This document shows positions 6,480-9,053 of a DNA stretch of 9,053 bases, one piece after another. The translations under genes were made by a program, and so were the position numbers. The notes under the pieces are model-generated. The model was given only the letters and a program-made list of their open reading frames with translations, ran no database searches and was not told the DNA's origin. The first letter of the stretch is position 1, and every line of letters starts with the position of its first letter. Origin of the DNA: Verrucomicrobia bacterium UBA3063 (GTDB lineage Bacteria; Verrucomicrobiota; Verrucomicrobiia; Methylacidiphilales; Verrucolacustridaceae); NCBI GenBank assembly GCA_002366885.1, contig DFCD01000121.1:5285-14337 (forward strand), given 5' to 3'.

Positions 6480-7209
6480 CCGCCAAGGCGGCCGGGCCGA
6501 AAGTCTCCGTCTCGCCGTGCCCGGCAAGGATCAGGTTGATTCCCAGGGCCCTCGCCTTGACCTGGCTCGGATAGTCCGCTTCTCCCGTCACCAAGGTGTC
6601 CAACTCGGCCTTTTTTACCTGGTCCAAATCCCCGAATCCCCCCGTCACCACTCCGATTTTTCTGCATATTTCCGGTCCCGCCCGAACGACTTTCACTCCC
6701 CCATCCGGCAGGATGGCGCTCTGCCGGGGCCAAAATACCTTCAAACTTTTGCACCTTTTCGCCAACTCACTTCTCTTCCATCGGCCCCCTTCCACCTGAT
6801 ACCCGATGGTCCGCCCCATCGCGTCGCCGAACCGCTTCCGCTTTGCCCGATCCAGCCCCATCGCCCGGATCAGTCCGATCGAATTCCCAAGCTCGGGATG
6901 CGCATCCAGGGGCAAGTGGGAGGAATAAATCGCCACACCAAGCCTCCGGGCCTCCCGGATGCGCCTGGCCCGGATTTTCCGGTCGACAGGCGATTCGCCC
7001 CAGAAAATCCCGTGGTGCACGACCAGGAAATCCAGCTTTTCCCGGCCAGCCCGGCGGATCGATTCCTCGTCCGCGTCCACCGCCCAGCCGATCTTTTGGA
7101 CCGGCCGGCCATGCGATACCTGCAGCCCGTTCTTCGCCGCCGGAAAATCCCGGAATTTTTTCGTTTCCAGAATCCGGTCGCAAATCCGGGCCAGCTCCCG
7201 CGGGGTCAT
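6403..7209 (-). CDS. Nif3-like dinuclear metal centre protein (YbgI/DUF34 family)
   Basis: The product has 268 residues, the usual length for bacterial Nif3 proteins lacking the PII-like insert. Visible metal-site motifs are VVHHGIFWG (His65, His66), SSHLPLD (His98, Asp102), DTLVTGE (Glu210) and GHGETETFG (His231, Glu235). These match the ligand set and the His-x3-Glu spacing known for E. coli YbgI. The family binds two metal ions in hexameric rings; its cellular reaction is not settled and the old name GTP cyclohydrolase 1 type 2 is not well supported. The ATG at 7209 is preceded by AGAGAAG. The last 25 or so residues overlap the exported protein gene convergently and end unusually (RSNRTFSVPPRGKE), without the common F-x-D-x-P-type tail. 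The gene is monocistronic as far as visible. Confidence 0.88.
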   Translation of the reverse strand: MTPRELARICDRILETKKFRDFPAAKNGLQVSHGRPVQKIGWAVDADEESIRRAGREKLDFLVVHHGIFWGESPVDRKIRARRIREARRLGVAIYSSHLPLDAHPELGNSIGLIRAMGLDRAKRKRFGDAMGRTIGYQVEGGRWKRSELAKRCKSLKVFWPRQSAILPDGGVKVVRAGPEICRKIGVVTGGFGDLDQVKKAELDTLVTGEADYPSQVKARALGINLILAGHGETETFGPAALAATLRRAVAGAGRSNRTFSVPPRGKE

Positions 7210-7370
7210 CCCGCTTCTCTAAATCAATCCCCCCCAAAAAGAAACCCCCCCCCGAACCCATCCTCCATCTTCTACCCCGAAAAAAACCTACACCCCCACC
7301 CCACCCTCCGCGCCTCGCCTTACCCCGAAAACTGCCCCCAAACCTACCCACTATGCCGAGTTTCGGCCTA
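7210..7370. other. Strand-asymmetric C-rich/G-rich tract upstream of the Nif3 gene
   Basis: This non-coding stretch is nearly all pyrimidine-rich on the plus strand. It includes C7 (7229-7235), C9 (7245-7253) and a cluster of C5, C4, C3 and CC runs at 7293-7309, so the Nif3 mRNA leader would be G-rich with potential to form G-quadruplexes. TACCCCGAAAA occurs twice, 48 bases apart (7273 and 7321). A small inverted repeat GCCGA-GTT-TCGGC lies at 7355-7367. No gene or clear promoter was found in it. Confidence 0.5.
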
Positions 7371-7373
7371 CTA

Positions 7374-7399
7374 CATGTTGCAATTGTAACACATATAAA
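7374..7399 (+). promoter_or_regulatory. Palindromic box copy 1 with TATAAA
   Basis: TGTTGCAATTGTAACA (7376-7391) is a 16-base palindrome with one mismatched pair relative to copies 2 and 3, followed by TATAAA at 7394-7399. It is the most distant copy from the PaaX-like gene and has no good -35 at the right spacing. Confidence 0.65.
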
Positions 7400-7467
7400 C
7401 GCCGAGGGAGGCAGGTGGAGCCGGTGGCCCAGCCCCTCAGACCCACGCATGCCCAAACGGACACCTC

Positions 7468-7497
7468 TTAACATGTTACAATTGTAACATTTATAAA
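7468..7497 (+). promoter_or_regulatory. Palindromic box copy 2 inside a near-consensus promoter
   Basis: ATGTTACAATTGTAACAT (7473-7490) is a perfect 18-base palindrome. It fills the spacer between TTAACA (7468-7473) and TATAAA (7492-7497), an 18-base spacing with five of six matches at each element. A protein bound here would sit exactly between -35 and -10. It is the best candidate promoter for the PaaX-like/RluA pair, giving a leader of about 100 bases. Confidence 0.7.
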
Positions 7498-7578
7498 CAA
7501 ACGATCATAACCGAGCTCCTCGCAAAAAAAGCCCCCCCCCTACGAGAGCACTCTCAAAAACTTGGTCTTCTCTTTTTG

Positions 7579-7602
7579 TGTTACAATTGTAACATGTATA
7601 AG
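7579..7602 (+). promoter_or_regulatory. Palindromic box copy 3 abutting the PaaX-like gene
   Basis: TGTTACAATTGTAACA (7579-7594) is a perfect 16-base palindrome followed by TATAAG (7597-7602). That hexamer ends one base before the ATG at 7604, so as a promoter it could only serve a start further downstream. As an operator it would block elongation or initiation from copy 2. Confidence 0.65.
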
Positions 7603-7603
7603 T

Positions 7604-8350
7604 ATGCCGCGTGGATCTTTGACAGAATCCGTGGTCACCGCTTGGTGGGCCTTGGGGAAATTTGCCGCCCGGCCTTACTCCGCAACCAGCCATTTCGATC
7701 TTTGGGCGGATCTGGGCGAACTGGGACTCGGCACCTTCCGAGCGGTGCAAAACCGCTGCAAAGGAGAATCGTGGAACCGACGTGAAGCGGAACCCGCCGG
7801 TCGCTGGGTGGAAAGGCTTCGCGAAGAACTGGCTCCCCTCGCCTTTCGGGAAGCGGATCCCCGCTCCTGCTGGGATCGGCGCTGGGACCGAACCTGGCGC
7901 CTAGTGGCTTACGATATTCCCAGTCGGCCCCACGCCCGGCGTCAAAAACTTTGGCGCTGGCTGAAAGAGAAACGCCTCGGCTTGCTCCAACGCAGCCTCT
8001 GGATTTCCGCCAAACCCCTGCAGGAAATCCGCGATCTTTTTCAGGAGGCCGCCAACCCCCACACCTTCTTGCTGTGGGAGGCGCCCACCCCGGCCGGACT
8101 CAATCCAGTTTCGATCGTCGAGCAGGCCTGGGACTTGGCCGACCTCGACAGCGACTATCAAGCCGTCCTGAACCTCACCCGCGCAGATCCCAATGCGAAA
8201 AATCTCCGTCTCGCCACCCTTGAATGGCAAAAGGCCGTCCAAGGGGATCCGTTGCTTCCTAGCAGCCTCTACCCCAAATCGTTCCGTGGGTTTCGCGCCA
8301 CCGAACACCTGGAAAAGATGTGGTCGAAGTTCCGCCTCGCGGGAAGGTAG
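7604..8350 (+). CDS. PaaX-like transcriptional regulator
   Basis: The product has 248 residues. The order fits the PaaX family: an N-terminal part of about 80 residues with winged-helix character (DLWADLGELGLGTFRAVQNRC), a central Cas2-like domain starting WDRTWRLVAYDIP and continuing RRQKLWRWLKEKRLGLLQRSLWIS (about 94-160), and a C-terminal region with WDLADLDSDYQ and DPLLPSSLYPKSFRG (about 176-245). Known PaaX represses phenylacetate catabolism genes in response to phenylacetyl-CoA, but no such genes are here and the ligand cannot be read from sequence. The start is ATG 7604; GTG 7631 is a fallback if the TATAAG at 7597 is a true -10. The frame extends up to 7562 only through the palindromic box. 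The gene sits 4 bases upstream of the pseudouridine synthase, forming a two-gene unit under the triple palindrome array. Confidence 0.75.
   Translation: MPRGSLTESVVTAWWALGKFAARPYSATSHFDLWADLGELGLGTFRAVQNRCKGESWNRREAEPAGRWVERLREELAPLAFREADPRSCWDRRWDRTWRLVAYDIPSRPHARRQKLWRWLKEKRLGLLQRSLWISAKPLQEIRDLFQEAANPHTFLLWEAPTPAGLNPVSIVEQAWDLADLDSDYQAVLNLTRADPNAKNLRLATLEWQKAVQGDPLLPSSLYPKSFRGFRATEHLEKMWSKFRLAGR
8341..8347 (+). promoter_or_regulatory. Shine-Dalgarno of the pseudouridine synthase
   Basis: GGGAAGG lies inside the last codons of the PaaX-like gene, 7 bases before ATG 8355. It fixes that start and supports co-expression. Confidence 0.75.
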
Positions 8351-8354
8351 AAAA

Positions 8355-9053
8355 ATGGCGCCGGTCATCGTCCGGGAACACCATGATTTTCTGATCGCGG
8401 ATAAGCCAGCTGGATGGCTGGTTCATCCCACCCGCCCCGATGGAACCTTCACCCTGATTGATTGGCTCCGGGAACAGTACCCCGGCGAATTCCTCTCCCT
8501 TGTCAGCCGGCTCGATCGCGAGACTTCCGGACTCCTCCTGGTTGCCCGGGGCAAGGAACAGGCTTCGGTCCTGGGAAAAATGCAACAACGACGGGAAATT
8601 CATAAGACCTACCTTGCCCTCGTCCACGGTCGCCCACCCCCATCGGGGATCATCGACCAACCCCTTGACCGGCTCGGCAAACACCAGCCCAGCAGGATCT
8701 ATATCCGCCAGGCAGTCGTCCCCGGGACTTACCCCGCCCTCACCGAATTCAAAACCCTCGCCACCCGCACCCACCCACAGCACGGCGAAATCTCCCTTGT
8801 GGAAGCCTCCCCAAAAACCGGCCGACTTCACCAAATTCGGGCCCATTTCGACTATCTCGGCCACCCTGTTGTTAACGATAAGATTTACGGCAAAGAAGAT
8901 GAAGTTTTTATAAACTATATCGATAAAGCTTTTAAAAAACCAGATATAATTGGCCGCCACTGCCTCCATTCTTCGAAACTTCAATTCAAGATTGAGTCAG
9001 GGTCGGTCGATGCCGAAATCGACCTACCTAGCGACATGGCTGAAATCTGGAAC
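8355..9053 (+). CDS. RluA-family RNA pseudouridine synthase (partial, C-terminus off window)
   Basis: There are 233 codons without a stop up to the right edge. An N-terminal IADKPAGWLVHP motif is followed by SRLDRETSGLLLVAR, the RluA-family catalytic loop with catalytic Asp54 (Ser in place of the common His before RLD). KTYLALVHG, PKTGRLHQIRAHF and LGHPVVNDKIYG follow, so all core motifs are present. The enzyme converts uridine to pseudouridine in rRNA or tRNA. There is no N-terminal S4 domain, so the target (RluA-, RluC- or TruC-type) cannot be assigned. ATG 8355 has a good Shine-Dalgarno. From about 8870 codon use turns distinctly AT-rich (GKEDEVFINYIDKAFKKPDII) compared with the GC-rich first part. 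What remains outside is probably short. Confidence 0.9.
   Translation, partial: MAPVIVREHHDFLIADKPAGWLVHPTRPDGTFTLIDWLREQYPGEFLSLVSRLDRETSGLLLVARGKEQASVLGKMQQRREIHKTYLALVHGRPPPSGIIDQPLDRLGKHQPSRIYIRQAVVPGTYPALTEFKTLATRTHPQHGEISLVEASPKTGRLHQIRAHFDYLGHPVVNDKIYGKEDEVFINYIDKAFKKPDIIGRHCLHSSKLQFKIESGSVDAEIDLPSDMAEIWN

Noticed and set aside
5289..6527. Open frame of 412 codons on the minus strand
   Set aside because: It is Gly/Arg-rich, without domains, and antisense to a pseudopilin and a signal-peptide protein that are both well supported.
6517..7487. Two plus-strand open frames of 290 and 214 codons
   Set aside because: Both are Pro/Ser/Arg-rich antisense readings of the Nif3-family gene and the C-rich tract and run through the palindromic boxes.
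7544..7555. GAGAG-CA-CTCTC inverted repeat
   Set aside because: Loop too small and stem too short to be a terminator; no T-run of the right kind.
7374..7604. CRISPR array
   Set aside because: The repeats are 16-18-base perfect palindromes with TATAA, spaced about 100 bases apart; no 30-40-base spacers and no cas genes. The Cas2-like domain in the neighbour is the normal central domain of PaaX proteins.
7374..7604. Plasmid or phage origin iterons
   Set aside because: There are only three copies, each paired with a -10-like hexamer and leading into a regulator gene; no replication gene is present.
8259..8984. Open frame of 241 codons on the minus strand
   Set aside because: Antisense to the RluA-family gene, whose catalytic motifs are intact.

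Overview
The window looks like a chromosomal fragment of a Verrucomicrobiota bacterium or close relative. The reasons are the G+C-rich coding sequence, several orphan type II secretion-style pseudopilin genes, and a large secreted protein built from thrombospondin type 3-like Asp-rich repeats, a DUF5011-like Ig domain and a C-terminal segment of the kind I associate with Verrucomicrobia. The lineage is an inference from protein style, not from a marker gene.

Left part (1-5246, minus strand): reading in the direction of transcription there are two pseudopilin genes that overlap by 4 bases (5246-4710 and 4713-4090). Next comes a 1051-residue exported modular protein (3939-784) with its own AT-rich promoter region and a convincing intrinsic terminator (711-750). 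Last is a further pseudopilin of GspH/FimT or Verru_Chthon cassette D type that runs off the left edge (528-1). Middle part (5274-6479, plus strand): another GspG-like pseudopilin and a small exported protein of unknown function form a plus-strand pair. It diverges from the minus-strand pilins with almost no intergenic space. Together, 1-6479 is a surface/secretion locus: four class III-signal pseudopilins and two signal-peptide proteins, but no ATPase, platform protein, secretin or prepilin peptidase in view. Those must be supplied from elsewhere.

Right part (6403-9053): a Nif3-family metal protein (minus strand) overlaps convergently with the small exported protein. Upstream of it is a 394-base non-coding stretch. 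Its left half is a strongly C-rich/G-rich tract. Its right half carries three copies of a palindromic box, TGTTACAATTGTAACA or a one-base variant, each followed directly by TATAA. The third copy abuts a PaaX-like regulator gene (7604-8350), which is followed after 4 bases by an RluA-family pseudouridine synthase (8355 to the right edge). The triple palindrome/TATAA array is the most striking unexplained element. The simplest model is that it is the operator/promoter array of the PaaX-like regulator, probably autoregulatory.

No rRNA, tRNA, CRISPR array, transposase or phage gene was seen.
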